Source of the DNA: Actinomadura cremea
GTDB taxonomy: Bacteria > Actinomycetota > Actinomycetes > Streptosporangiales > Streptosporangiaceae
DNA: 64,000 nt
Direction of reading: 5' to 3'
Assembly: GCF_014648495.1 (NCBI RefSeq)
Contig: NZ_BMRF01000024.1
Coordinates: 56,888 to 120,887, forward strand
The translations under genes were made by a program, and so were the position numbers. The notes under the pieces are model-generated. The model saw only the letters and a list, made by a program, of their open reading frames with translations. It searched no databases and had not been told where the DNA came from. Shown here in pieces: positions 32,030 to 40,918 of the stretch. Every line of letters begins with the position of its first letter. Position 1 is the first letter of the stretch.

Positions 32030-32698
32030 ATGACCACTGGATGGGCGGCAGGAACGAGCGGCCGGCGGGCGGCGCCTACCTGCCCACGCTGGACCCCGCG
32101 ACCCGGGACCCCGGGGACGAGATCGCGGCCGGATCGGCGGCCGACGTCGAACGGGCGGTGGCGTCCGCCGCGGCGCAGCCGGAATGGGCGCGGCGGTGGT
32201 GTTCGCCGACGCCGACCTCGACCGGGCGGTCGCCGCCGCCGCCGCGGCCGTGGCGACGAACGCCGGGCAGGTGTGCTCGGCCACCGCCCGGCTGCTCGTC
32301 GAGTCGTCCGTGCACGACGAGGCCGTCGCGCGGATCGTCGACGCGGTCGAGCGGCTCGAACCGGGCGCGGACTTCGGACCGATCATCACCGAGGAGCAGT
32401 TCCGCAAGGTCGTCGGGCCCGTCCTGGTCACCATGCCGTTCACCGGCGAGGACGAGGCGCTCGCCAGGGCGAACGACACCGACTACGGGCTCGTCGCGGC
32501 CGTCTGGTCCGGGGACGTCGCGCGGGTCTGCGCCTCGCCGAGCGGATCGACGCGGGGCAGGTGTCGGTGAACGGCGGCGCGCTCACCATCGAGGCGCCCT
32601 TCGGCGGGTTCAAGGACAGCGGCCACGGGCGGGAGAAGGGCGTCGAGGCCCTGCACGAGTACGGGCAGACGAAGGCGATCAGCCTTTCGCTGGACTGA
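32030..32698 (+). pseudogene. Decayed aldehyde dehydrogenase
   Basis: Pieces of one NAD-dependent aldehyde dehydrogenase lie in order but in different frames. The N-terminus (WMGGRNERPAGG ... LPTLDPATRDPGDEIAAGS) runs to ~32187. The next frame gives VVFADADLDRAVAAAAAA and NAGQVCSATARLLVESSVHD, which still holds the catalytic-Cys motif, then GPVLVTMPFTGEDEALA and NDTDYGLVAAVWSGDVARV. After a frameshift near 32527 comes LRLAERIDAGQVSVNGGA and EAPFGGFKDSGHGREKGVE to the stop at 32698. About 200 residues with the NAD-binding part and catalytic Glu are missing, as are ~60 residues before GPVLV. It sits just before mftR, where aldehyde dehydrogenases are often found in mycofactocin loci. Confidence 0.85.
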
Positions 32699-32732
32699 CG
32701 CGCGCGGCGCCCCGGCGTGGGAACCTGGTGGC

Positions 32733-33353
32733 GTGACGTCGTTCAGTGAAAGCCGGCGCGTGATGGGACGGCCGCGCGTGACCTCGCGGCCCGCCCTGGA
32801 GCGGCTGGCCTTCGAGCTGTTCGCCCGGCAGGGGTTCGACGAGACGACCGTGGACGACATCGCGGCGGCGGCCGGGATCGGGCGGCGCACGTTCTTCCGC
32901 TACTTCGCCTCCAAGAACGACCTGGTGTGGGGCGACTTCGACGAGCAGCTGCGGCGGTTGCGCACGCTGCTGGACGAGGCCGACCCGGAGGCGCCGCTCA
33001 TGGACGCCGTCCGCCGCGCCGTCGTGGAGTTCAACCGGTTCGACCCGCGGGAGGTCCCGTGGCACCGGCAGCGGATGGAGCTGATCCTGACGGTGCCGAC
33101 CCTGCAGGCCGACGCGACGCTGCGCTACGCGTCCTGGCGGAGGATCATCGCCGAGTTCACGGCCCGCCGGACCGGACTGCCCGCGTCGGCGATGGCGCCC
33201 CGCCTCGCGGGCAGCGTGATCCTCGCCGCCGCGGTCACCGCCTACGAGCTCTGGCTGGCCGCCGAGGAGGGGACCTCCCTGGCGGACCTGCTGGACGAGA
33301 CGCTCCGGCGGGTGGAGGCCGGTTTCACGGACCTCGGGTCCGCTCCACGCTGA
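32733..33353 (+). CDS. mftR: Mycofactocin system TetR-family regulator MftR
   Basis: A 206-residue TetR-type repressor. The DNA-binding domain ALERLAFELFARQGFDETTV then DDIAAAAGIGRRTFFRYF and ASKNDLVWGDFDEQLRRLR is characteristic of MftR, including the GRRTFFRYF recognition helix and the KND(L/V)VWG stretch. MftR represses mycofactocin genes and responds to acyl-CoAs in mycobacteria. GTG at 32733 is used; ATG at 32763 is an alternative. It converges with mftG, ending 6 bp before it. Confidence 0.9.
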   Translation: MTSFSESRRVMGRPRVTSRPALERLAFELFARQGFDETTVDDIAAAAGIGRRTFFRYFASKNDLVWGDFDEQLRRLRTLLDEADPEAPLMDAVRRAVVEFNRFDPREVPWHRQRMELILTVPTLQADATLRYASWRRIIAEFTARRTGLPASAMAPRLAGSVILAAAVTAYELWLAAEEGTSLADLLDETLRRVEAGFTDLGSAPR

Positions 33354-33359
33354 GCGCCC

Positions 33360-34868
33360 TCACCCGCGGCGGACGGCGTCGGCGACGACCTCCCCGATGA
33401 GGACGGCCGTCGCGGCGGGCCCGCGCAGCGGCGCGGTCGGCAGGATCGAGGTGTCGGCGACGCGGAGCCCCCGCACGCCGCGCACCCGCCCGCGACCGTC
33501 GACGGCGGCGCCCATCGGGACGGTGCCGCACGTGTGCTGCGACGTCCCGAGGCGTGCGCGGATCCACGCGTCGAGCACGCGGTCGTCGTCCAGCGGAACG
33601 GGCTCGACCGGCCCGGCGCAGACCTCGGCGAAGGCCGCGGACCGCACGAGCGCGACCATCGCCCGCACGACCTCGCGCATCCTGCGGCGGTCGGCGCCGG
33701 TCCGCAGGTACCCGTAGTCGATCCGTGGCGGGACGTCCGGGTCGGCCGACACGGTCCGCAGGCTTCCGGACCGTCCGGGCGTCTGCACCGACGCGAGGAA
33801 GGCCAGGGGCATGCCGGGGACGCCGGGCCTCCCGCCGACCAGCCCGGCCATCGGCACGAGCGACTGCAGGATCTCGAGGTCGCCCGGCGCCGGGCCGTCC
33901 GACGACGCCAGGTGCAGGACGCCGCCGAGCCAGGATCCGGACGGCTCGTCCACCGGCCGCCGCGGCGTCCACTCCAGGACGATCTGCGGGTGGTCGCTGA
34001 GTGCGGCCCCGACCGGAAGGTCGCGGACCACCGGGATCCCGGCGCGTTCGAGGTCCGGCGCGGGCCCGATGCCCGACAGATGCAGCAGGTGCGGTGTGGA
34101 GAGGGCGCCCGCGCAGAGCACGGTCTCCCCCGCCTCCAGGACCGTCCCGTCCTCGACGACGACGCCCGTCGCCCGTCCGCCCCGGACGGTCACCGCCCGC
34201 ACGTGGCGGTTCCCCGCGACCGTGAGGTTCGGCCGTCCGGACGCCGCGCCGAGCAGGTAGGCGAGCCCGGTGTTGACGCGGCGGCCGTCGACCGTGTTGG
34301 AGGGCACGGGACCGAACCCCGGCGCCTCCTGGGCGTTCTTGTCAGGTTCGTCCGGGTATCCCCGCTCGCGTGCGGCGTCCCGGAACGCGGCGGCCGCGGG
34401 GTGCTCCAGGCCGACGCGGCGCACCGGCATCGGCCCTCGGTCACCGTGCAGGTCCGTCGCCCCGTGGTCGAGGTCGCGCTCGAGGGCGCGCATGAACGGC
34501 AGCGTCCGCTCGTACGACCAGGCGTCGCCTCCGTCGGCCGACCAGCGGTCGAAGTCCGCGCGCCGGGCCCGGACGAAGTAGCCGCCGTTCACGGTCGTCG
34601 ACCCGCCGAGCACCCGCCCCCGGGCTGCCATGTACGGCATCTCGGGCGCGAGCCGGGCCGGGAACGTCCGGACGGCCGGATGCCCCGGTCGCGCCCCGGG
34701 GACGAGCCGGGCGTCGAGCAGGTCGGCGGGGAACGCGGACGGCGCCGGTCCCGCCTCCAGCAGCAGTACCTCGCACCCGGGGTCCTCGCTCAGCCGGGCG
34801 GCCACCACCGCTCCGGCCCCGCCCGCCCCGACCACGAGCACGTCCGGGCGGCGCCGCCCGTTCAACAC
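33360..34868 (-). CDS. mftG: Mycofactocin-associated GMC oxidoreductase MftG
   Basis: A 502-residue GMC-family flavoprotein. It has the FAD motif VLVVGAGGAGAVVAARLSED, the GMC signature RGRVLGGSTTVNGGYFVRA, CAGALSTPHLLHLSGIGP, and the C-terminal active-site pair in TSQHTCGTVPMG and ADTSILPTAPLRGPAAT. MftG re-oxidises mycofactocinol and passes electrons to the respiratory chain. GTG at 34868 is chosen because the next codons lead straight into the FAD motif; the ribosome site is weak (GGGGGCCCG). It is transcribed away from mftA across a shared promoter. Confidence 0.92.
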   Translation of the reverse strand: MLNGRRRPDVLVVGAGGAGAVVAARLSEDPGCEVLLLEAGPAPSAFPADLLDARLVPGARPGHPAVRTFPARLAPEMPYMAARGRVLGGSTTVNGGYFVRARRADFDRWSADGGDAWSYERTLPFMRALERDLDHGATDLHGDRGPMPVRRVGLEHPAAAAFRDAARERGYPDEPDKNAQEAPGFGPVPSNTVDGRRVNTGLAYLLGAASGRPNLTVAGNRHVRAVTVRGGRATGVVVEDGTVLEAGETVLCAGALSTPHLLHLSGIGPAPDLERAGIPVVRDLPVGAALSDHPQIVLEWTPRRPVDEPSGSWLGGVLHLASSDGPAPGDLEILQSLVPMAGLVGGRPGVPGMPLAFLASVQTPGRSGSLRTVSADPDVPPRIDYGYLRTGADRRRMREVVRAMVALVRSAAFAEVCAGPVEPVPLDDDRVLDAWIRARLGTSQHTCGTVPMGAAVDGRGRVRGVRGLRVADTSILPTAPLRGPAATAVLIGEVVADAVRRG

Positions 34869-35033
34869 CGGGCCCCCGGGGTCCGCGGCGGGATCTTCGC
34901 CGGGTGCCGACGGTCCATCCGGTCTGACCCCTTTTTTTTGACACTCGATGCATTTAGTATCCCACCAAGTCGGACGGCCGTGAAGTGCGTCACCGCGCGA
35001 ATCGGCCGTCGCACGCGAACGAAGGAGGACGCC
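34869..35033. promoter_or_regulatory. Divergent mftG/mftA promoter region
   Basis: A 165-bp spacer with an unusual T8 run (34932-34939) leading into TTGACA (34938-34943), the AT-rich ATGCATTTAGTAT (34948-34960) and, before mftA, the strong ribosome site AAGGAGGA. TTGACA and TAGTAT are only 11 bp apart, too close for a standard sigma-70 pair, so the true -10 is unclear. This is the expected place for MftR control. Confidence 0.5.
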
Positions 35034-35147
35034 ATGGACAGCGCCGCCACCGAGGACCGGAACGCCGACGAGCGGGCCGAGGAGATCGCGGCCGCCGAGT
35101 CGTTGATCGAGGAGGTCTCGATCGACGGCATGTGCGGCGTCTACTAG
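35034..35147 (+). CDS. mftA: Mycofactocin precursor peptide MftA
   Basis: A 37-residue ribosomal precursor peptide ending in IDGMCGVY, the invariant MftA C-terminus. The last Val-Tyr pair becomes the cofactor: MftC decarboxylates the Tyr and joins it to the Val. The acidic leader (ERAEEIAAAESLIEEVS) is the part expected to bind MftB. ATG at 35034 has a near-perfect AAGGAGGA. mftB starts 3 bp after the stop. Confidence 0.97.
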   Translation: MDSAATEDRNADERAEEIAAAESLIEEVSIDGMCGVY

Positions 35148-35150
35148 GCC

Positions 35151-35426
35151 GTGCCGGCGATCGACATGGACCGCGCCTGGGACCTGCACCCGCAGGTCTC
35201 GGTGCGGCCCGAACCCTTCGGCGCGCTCCTCTACCATTTCGGCACCCGCAAGCTGTCGTTCCTCAAGGACCGGCGGCTGCTGGCGGTCGTCCGGGGCCTG
35301 AAGGACGCGCCCACCGCACGGGACGCCTGCACGGCGGCCGACGTGCCCGCGTCCGACCTGCCCCGGTACGGCGCGGCGCTGGGCGCGCTCGCCCGCTCGT
35401 CCATGCTCGTGGAAAGGACGCCCTGA
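35151..35426 (+). CDS. mftB: Mycofactocin peptide chaperone MftB (RRE domain)
   Basis: A 91-residue PqqD-like RiPP recognition element. The segments WDLHPQVSVRPEPFGALLYHFGTR, KLSFLKDRRLLAVVRGL and the final LGALARSSMLVERTP match MftB. It delivers MftA to the radical SAM enzyme MftC. GTG at 35151 directly follows mftA; mftC starts 2 bp after the stop. Confidence 0.94.
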   Translation: MPAIDMDRAWDLHPQVSVRPEPFGALLYHFGTRKLSFLKDRRLLAVVRGLKDAPTARDACTAADVPASDLPRYGAALGALARSSMLVERTP

Positions 35427-35428
35427 AC

Positions 35429-36676
35429 ATGGCAACGCAGACCACCACCCGGTTGGTCGACCTGTTCGAGCACGGGCTCGACGCGCCGATCTGCCTGACC
35501 TGGGAACTCACCTACGCCTGCAACCTGTCGTGCGCGCACTGCCTGTCCAGCTCGGGACGGCGCGACCCGCGCGAGCTCACGACGGAGGAGGCCAAGGCCG
35601 TCATCGACGAGCTGGAGGCCATGCAGGTCTTCTACGTCAACATCGGCGGCGGCGAGCCCACGGTCCGGTCGGACTTCTGGGAGCTGCTCGACTACGCCAC
35701 GGAACACCACGTGGGCGTGAAGTTCTCCACGAACGGCGTCCGGATCACCCCCGAGGTCGCGCGGCGGCTGGCCGCCAACGACTACGTGGACGTCCAGATC
35801 TCGCTGGACGGCGCGACGGCCGAGGTCAACGACGCCGTGCGGGGGGCCGGGTCCTACGAGACCGCCCTGCGCGCGATGCGGAACCTGTCCGACGCGGGCA
35901 TGAAGAACTTCAAGCTGTCGGTGGTCTGCACGCGGCACAACATCCCGCAGATGGACGACTTCAAGGCGATCGCCGACGAGTACGGCGCGCAGCTCCGGCT
36001 GACGCGGCTGCGCCCGTCCGGCCGCGGGGCGGACGTGTGGGACGAGCTGCACCCGACGCAGGGGCAGCAGCGCGAGCTGTACGACTGGCTCCTCGCCCAC
36101 GGCGACCAGGTGCTGACGGGCGACTCGTTCTTCCACCTGTCGGCCTACGGCGAGGCGCTGCCGGGGCTGAACCTGTGCGGGGCCGGGCGCGTGGTCTGCC
36201 TCATCGACCCGGTCGGGGACGTGTACGCGTGCCCGTTCGCCATCCACGACGAGTTCCTCGCGGGGAACGTCCGCGAGACCGGCGGCTTCGCGCGGGTCTG
36301 GCGCGAGTCCGAGCTGTTCAGGGGCCTGCGGGAACCGCAGACCGGCGGGGCCTGCGCCTCGTGCGGCTTCTACGACACGTGCAAGGGCGGCTGCATGGCC
36401 GCGAAGTTCTTCACCGGGCTGCCGCTGGACGGGCCCGACCCCGAATGCGTGCAGGGGCACGGCGAGCGGCTGCTGGCCGGCCGGCCCGAGGACCGTTCGG
36501 GCATCCCGAAGCCGTCCGGCGACCACTCGCACCGCACGTCGCCGCCCCGGCGGGGCAGCACGCCGCCCCGCCGCCGGGAGCCGGTCCTCGTCCAGCTCGG
36601 GCGCCGCGCCGACATGGACCGTCCGCCCGTGAGCGCCTGCGAGGAGAACCCCCTCGCCGGACTGCGGATCACCTGA
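35429..36676 (+). CDS. mftC: Mycofactocin radical SAM maturase MftC
   Basis: A 415-residue radical SAM/SPASM protein. The [4Fe-4S]-SAM motif is CNLSCAHC (Cys31, Cys35, Cys38), followed by the GGGEP SAM-binding motif (NIGGGEPTVRSDF). The SPASM region has NLCGAGRVVCLIDPVGDVYACPF and CASCGFYDTCKGGC for auxiliary clusters. MftC first decarboxylates the C-terminal Tyr of MftA and then makes the Val-Tyr C-C bond. After the SPASM part there is an unusually basic, Pro-rich tail (roughly residues 350-400). ATG at 35429 follows mftB closely. Confidence 0.96.
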   Translation: MATQTTTRLVDLFEHGLDAPICLTWELTYACNLSCAHCLSSSGRRDPRELTTEEAKAVIDELEAMQVFYVNIGGGEPTVRSDFWELLDYATEHHVGVKFSTNGVRITPEVARRLAANDYVDVQISLDGATAEVNDAVRGAGSYETALRAMRNLSDAGMKNFKLSVVCTRHNIPQMDDFKAIADEYGAQLRLTRLRPSGRGADVWDELHPTQGQQRELYDWLLAHGDQVLTGDSFFHLSAYGEALPGLNLCGAGRVVCLIDPVGDVYACPFAIHDEFLAGNVRETGGFARVWRESELFRGLREPQTGGACASCGFYDTCKGGCMAAKFFTGLPLDGPDPECVQGHGERLLAGRPEDRSGIPKPSGDHSHRTSPPRRGSTPPRRREPVLVQLGRRADMDRPPVSACEENPLAGLRIT

Positions 36677-36696
36677 CCCATCCTCCAGGAGACGAC

Positions 36697-37881
36697 ATGT
36701 TCCAGAACCCGTGGTTCGAAACCGTGGCCGAGGCGCAGCGCCGGGCCAAGAGGCGGCTGCCGCACATGGTGTACGGGGCGCTGGTCGCGGGCTCGGAGCG
36801 CGGCCGGACGGTCGGCGACAACTGCAAGGCGTTCGGCGACCTCGGCTTCGCGCCCCACGTGGCGGGCCACCACCCGGAGCGCGACCTGTCCACGAGCGTC
36901 ATGGGCGTGGAGACGTCCATGCCGGTGGTCATCTCCCCCACCGGCGTGCAGGCCGTGCACCCCGACGGCGAGGTGGCGGTCGCGCGGGCCGCGGCGAACC
37001 GGGGCGTGATCATGGGGCTCAGCTCGTTCGCGAGCAAGCCCGTGGAGGAGGTCGCCGAGGCCAACCCGAACGTCTTCTTCCAGATGTACTGGAGCGGCGA
37101 CCGCGACGCGATGGTGCAGCGCATGGACCGTGCGCGCCGCGCCGGGGCGAAGGCGCTGATCGCCACGCTCGACTGGTCGTTCTCCAACGGCCGGGACTGG
37201 GGCAGCCCCATGATCCCGGAGAAGGTCGACCTCAGGACGATGGCGAAGCTGGCCCCGGGCGTCCTGCCCTACCCGGGCTGGCTGTGGCGCTTCGCGAGGA
37301 CCGGGCGGCTCCCCGACCTCACGACCCCCAACCTCCAGCCGCCGCACGGCCCCGCGCCGACGTTCTTCGGCGCGTACGGCGAGTGGATGCAGACGCCGCC
37401 GCCCACCTGGGAGGACGTGGCGTGGCTGCGCAAGGAGTGGGGCGGCCCGTTCATGCTCAAGGGCGTCACCCGCGTGGACGACGCGAAGCGGGCGGTCGAC
37501 GCCGGGGTCACGGCCCTGTCGGTGTCCAACCACGGCGGCAACAACCTCGACACCACGCCCGCGACGATCCGCGTGCTGCCGTCGGTCGCGGAGGCGGTCG
37601 GCGATCAGATCGAGGTGCTGCTGGACGGCGGCGTGCGGCGCGGCGGGGACGTCGCCAAGGCGCTCGCGCTCGGCGCCCGCGCCGTGCTGATCGGCCGCGC
37701 GTACCTGTGGGGCCTGGCCGCGAACGGGCAGGCCGGGGTGGAGAACGTCCTGGACATCGTGCGCGGCGGGCTCGACTCCGCCGTGCTGGGCCTCGGCCAC
37801 GCGTCGGTGGGCGAGCTGTCCCCGGCCGACCTCGTGATCCCGCCCGGGTTCGCACTGACGCTGGGCGGCGGGGAGGGCTGA
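36697..37881 (+). CDS. mftD: Mycofactocin FMN-dependent oxidase MftD
   Basis: A 394-residue alpha-hydroxy-acid-oxidase-type FMN TIM barrel. Visible are PVVISPTGVQAVHPDGEVAVARAA, FMLKGVTRVDDAKRAVDAGV with the FMN-binding Lys, VSNHGGNNLDTTPAT with the catalytic His, and DGGVRRGGDVAKALALGARAV for the phosphate site. MftD oxidatively deaminates the intermediate AHDP to the redox-active premycofactocin. ATG at 36697 has CAGGAGA. mftE starts 1 bp after the stop. Confidence 0.96.
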   Translation: MFQNPWFETVAEAQRRAKRRLPHMVYGALVAGSERGRTVGDNCKAFGDLGFAPHVAGHHPERDLSTSVMGVETSMPVVISPTGVQAVHPDGEVAVARAAANRGVIMGLSSFASKPVEEVAEANPNVFFQMYWSGDRDAMVQRMDRARRAGAKALIATLDWSFSNGRDWGSPMIPEKVDLRTMAKLAPGVLPYPGWLWRFARTGRLPDLTTPNLQPPHGPAPTFFGAYGEWMQTPPPTWEDVAWLRKEWGGPFMLKGVTRVDDAKRAVDAGVTALSVSNHGGNNLDTTPATIRVLPSVAEAVGDQIEVLLDGGVRRGGDVAKALALGARAVLIGRAYLWGLAANGQAGVENVLDIVRGGLDSAVLGLGHASVGELSPADLVIPPGFALTLGGGEG

Positions 37882-37882
37882 C

Positions 37883-38593
37883 GTGCGGGACCTGGCCGGC
37901 GCCGCCTGGCCGGAGGTCCGGGCGGACTCGGTGCTGGTGCCGGTCGGGTCGACCGAGCAGCACGGGCCGCACCTGCCGCTGTCCACCGACACCGTGATCG
38001 CTCGGGCCGTCGCCGAACGCGCGGCCGACGCCCTGGGCGGCGCCGTCCTCGTCGCGCCCGCCCTCGCCTACGGGGCCAGCGGCGAGCACGCCGGGTTCCC
38101 GGGGACGGTCTCGATCGGACGGGACGCGCTGGAGCTGGTCCTCGTCGAGACGGTGCGGTCCCTCGCGCTGTGGACCGGCCGGGTCGTGTTCGTCAGCGGG
38201 CACGGCGGCAACGCCGCTGCGCTCGACGCCGCCGCCGGGCGGATGCGCGCCGAGGGGCACGACGCCGGGTGGGTCGGCTGCGGGGTTCGCGGCGGCGACG
38301 CCCACGCCGGGTTCACCGAGACGTCGGTCATGCTGCACCTCGCCCCGGAACTGGTGCGGACGTCGCGCGCGGTCGCGGGCGACAACCGGCCGATCGCCGA
38401 ACTGCTGCCCGAGCTGGTCGCCCGGGGCGTCCGGGCCGTGTCACCGTCGGGCGTCCTCGGCGACCCGGCGGGCGCGTCGGCCGAGCGGGGACGCGGGATC
38501 CTGGACGCGATGACGGCCTCGGCCGTCCGGCGGATCGGCGGCGGGCGGGCGGACGCGCGCGGCCGGCTGCTCGACCCAGGACCGGCGGCATGA
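37883..38593 (+). CDS. mftE: Mycofactocin precursor peptidase MftE
   Basis: A 236-residue creatininase-family metallopeptidase. The metal-binding motif STEQHGPHLPLSTD (Glu25, His27, Asp36) and VFVSGHGGNAAAL are intact, with HAGFTETSVMLHL near residue 140. MftE cleaves the modified C-terminal dipeptide from the rest of MftA, releasing AHDP. GTG at 37883 is used, and its stop overlaps the mftF start (ATGA). Confidence 0.95.
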   Translation: MRDLAGAAWPEVRADSVLVPVGSTEQHGPHLPLSTDTVIARAVAERAADALGGAVLVAPALAYGASGEHAGFPGTVSIGRDALELVLVETVRSLALWTGRVVFVSGHGGNAAALDAAAGRMRAEGHDAGWVGCGVRGGDAHAGFTETSVMLHLAPELVRTSRAVAGDNRPIAELLPELVARGVRAVSPSGVLGDPAGASAERGRGILDAMTASAVRRIGGGRADARGRLLDPGPAA

Positions 38594-40086
38594 GCGAGGC
38601 GTCCCGGTTCCCGCTCCCGCCCGGCTTCCCGATCGCGCTGGACGAGGGGACGTCGCTGTGGTCGGGGGGCCGGGTGGCGACCGGCGGGGTCCCGTGGAAG
38701 GTGGCGCGGCTCGCCGACGCCGCGCGCCCGCACCTGGCGGCGCTGCGCCGCGCGGGCGGGCACGGGCTGGCCGCCCCCTCGCCCGTCGGCCGCGCGCTGG
38801 CCCGGCTGCTGCTCGACCACGGGCTGGCCCGGCCCGTCCCGGCACCGCGCCCCGGGCCGCACGGCGTCACGGTCGTGATCCCCGCGTACGGGCGGCCGGA
38901 CGAGCTGGAGCGGTGCCTCGCGGCCGTCGAGGGCGTGCCGGTGATCGTCGTGGACGACGGCTCACCCGACCCGGCGCCGCTGCGCCGGGCGGCCGACGCC
39001 GCCGGGGCCCGGCTGGTGCGGCATCCGGACAACCGCGGCCCGGCCGCCGCCCGGAACACGGGCCTGCGGCTGGTGGAGACGCCGATCGCGGCGTTCGTCG
39101 ACTCCGACTGCCGCCCCGAGGTCGGCTGGCTGGACGTCCTGGTGCCGCACTTCGACGATCCGCGCGTCGCGGCCGTCGCGCCGCGCGTCCGTCCGGACCC
39201 CGGCGACGCCCGGTTGCTCGCCCGCTACGAGACCGCCCGGTCGGCGCTCGACATGGGCGTCCGGCCCGCGCTCGTGCGTCCGGGGGGCAGGCTCGGGTTC
39301 GTGCCGACGGCGACGCTGCTGGTGCGGGTCGCGGCGGCCCGGGGCCTCGGCTCCGGGGACGCGTTCGACGAGGAGCTGCGGCTCGGCGAGGACGTCGACT
39401 TCGTCTGGCGGCTCGGCGATCGCGGGTGGAACGTCCGGTACGAACCGGCGGCGCGGGTCGCGCACACGGCGCGGGTGCGCCCGGTGGCCTGGGCACGGCG
39501 GCGGCACGAGTACGGGACGTCCGCGGCCGACCTGGCGCGGCGCCACCCGGGCAGGCTCGCCCCCGCGCGCCCGTCGCTGTGGAACCTGGCCGTCCTCGGC
39601 CTGCTCGCGCGGGGACGTCCGGGACTCGCGGCCGCCTGCGGGACGGTCGCGGCGGCGCTGCTGGCCCGGCGGCTGGCGCGGCTGCCCGCCGACTGGAGCC
39701 TGGCCGCCGCCATCGTCGGCAAGGGGGTGCTCGCCGACGGCGCGGCCCTCGGGCACGCGCTGCGCCGCGAGTGGTGGCCCGCCGGGCTGCTCGTCCTGGC
39801 CGCGTCGCCGCGCCGCCGCACCGCCCGCGCGGCGGCCCTGGCCATGCTCGCGCCGATCGCGCTGGAGTGGCTGCGGGAGCGGCCCGCCGTCGATCCCGTC
39901 CGGTACGCGGTGCTGCGGCTCGCCGAGGACGTCGCGTACGGGTCGGGGGTGACGGCGGCGTCGGTGCGCGCGCGCTCGTCCGCGCCGCTGCGTCCGGACG
40001 TCCGGTTGCCGGAGGGGCTCTCGGCCACCCGGGCGTGCGGATGGGCGAGAGCCGTCGCGGACCGTCTCCGCGGGATCAGCGGTTGA
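38590..40086 (+). CDS. mftF: Mycofactocin glycosyltransferase MftF
   Basis: A 498-residue family 2 glycosyltransferase. The GT-A core starts near residue 92 (GVTVVIPAYGRPDELERCL), has VIVVDDGSPDPAPL and the metal-binding Asp-Ser-Asp at 171-173 (FVDSDCRPEVGW), and ELRLGEDVDFVWRLGDRGW. It is followed by hydrophobic segments (LWNLAVLGLLARGRPGL, LAMLAPIALEWL) that may touch the membrane. MftF adds beta-1,4-linked glucose units to premycofactocin. It overlaps mftE by 4 bp and the convergent SDR by 11 bp. Confidence 0.95.
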   Translation: MSEASRFPLPPGFPIALDEGTSLWSGGRVATGGVPWKVARLADAARPHLAALRRAGGHGLAAPSPVGRALARLLLDHGLARPVPAPRPGPHGVTVVIPAYGRPDELERCLAAVEGVPVIVVDDGSPDPAPLRRAADAAGARLVRHPDNRGPAAARNTGLRLVETPIAAFVDSDCRPEVGWLDVLVPHFDDPRVAAVAPRVRPDPGDARLLARYETARSALDMGVRPALVRPGGRLGFVPTATLLVRVAAARGLGSGDAFDEELRLGEDVDFVWRLGDRGWNVRYEPAARVAHTARVRPVAWARRRHEYGTSAADLARRHPGRLAPARPSLWNLAVLGLLARGRPGLAAACGTVAAALLARRLARLPADWSLAAAIVGKGVLADGAALGHALRREWWPAGLLVLAASPRRRTARAAALAMLAPIALEWLRERPAVDPVRYAVLRLAEDVAYGSGVTAASVRARSSAPLRPDVRLPEGLSATRACGWARAVADRLRGISG

Positions 40087-40882
40087 TGGCGCCCATGTCG
40101 ACCTTCAGCTGGGAGCCGGTGATGTACCTGCCCTCGTCGGACGCCAGGAACGCGACCATGTTGGCGATGTCCTCGGGCTGGACCACCTGGTAGGGCAGTG
40201 CGGGCATGTAGAGCGGGGCGAGCGTGGGCGACGCGGCGAGGTAGTCCCCCATCGAGTCGTCGGTCATGCCGGTGGCGACGCCGTGCGGGTGGACGGTGTT
40301 GACCCGGATGTCGTGCTCGCCCAGCTCGTTCGCCAGCACCTTGGCCAGGCCGACGACGCCGTGCTTGGAGCTGGCGTAGTGGGCGAGGAACGGCAGCCCC
40401 TTCGAGCCCGCCACCGAGCTGGTGATGATGATCGAGCCGCCCTGCCCCTGCTCGATGAGGGTCGGCACGGTGGCCTTGATCGTCTTCCACACGCCGGTGA
40501 GGTTGACGTCGATCAGGTCCTGCCACTGCTCCTCGGTCAGCTCCCAGGTGCGGCCGTAGTTCACGATCCCCGCGTTGGCGACGACGATGTCCAGGCGGCC
40601 CAGCTCGGCGACGCCGTCCCGGACGGCCGCCTCCAGCGCGGGCAGGTCGCGGACGTCGGCCCTGCGGGCGACGATCCGGCGCCCCTGCTGCTCGACGAGC
40701 TTGGCGGTCTCGTCGAGTTCGGCCTGCGTGGCGGGCGCGTAGCGGACGTACGAACTGGCCGACTCCGCGAGATCGATCGCGATGACGTCGGCGCCTTCGG
40801 CGGCGAGCCGGACGGCCTCGGCCCGTCCCTGGCCCCGCGCGGCACCGGTGATGAAAGCGACCTTGCCCGTCAAACGTCCCAT
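40076..40882 (-). CDS. Mycofactocin-coupled SDR oxidoreductase
   Basis: A 268-residue SDR of the mycofactocin-dependent family, whose NAD is held tightly and recycled by mycofactocin. It shows FITGAARGQGRAEAVRLAAEG, the diagnostic insertion after beta-2 with tyrosine and acidic residues (YVRYAPATQAELDETAKLVE), VVANAGIVNYGRTWE, the Ser in ITSSVAGSKGL, YASSKHGVVGLAKVLANELG, and the C-terminal YITGSQLKVDMGAINR. It converges on mftF. The alcohol substrate is unknown. The ATG at 40882 has a palindrome 36 bp upstream. Confidence 0.93.
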   Translation of the reverse strand: MGRLTGKVAFITGAARGQGRAEAVRLAAEGADVIAIDLAESASSYVRYAPATQAELDETAKLVEQQGRRIVARRADVRDLPALEAAVRDGVAELGRLDIVVANAGIVNYGRTWELTEEQWQDLIDVNLTGVWKTIKATVPTLIEQGQGGSIIITSSVAGSKGLPFLAHYASSKHGVVGLAKVLANELGEHDIRVNTVHPHGVATGMTDDSMGDYLAASPTLAPLYMPALPYQVVQPEDIANMVAFLASDEGRYITGSQLKVDMGAINR

Positions 40883-40918
40883 GGGAGAACCTCCACGTCG
40901 GCAGCGGTCCGCTTATGA

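Noticed and set aside
34931-34940. T8 run as a terminator of mftG or another gene
   Set aside because: No hairpin precedes it on either strand, and it lies between divergent starts, so it is part of the promoter region.
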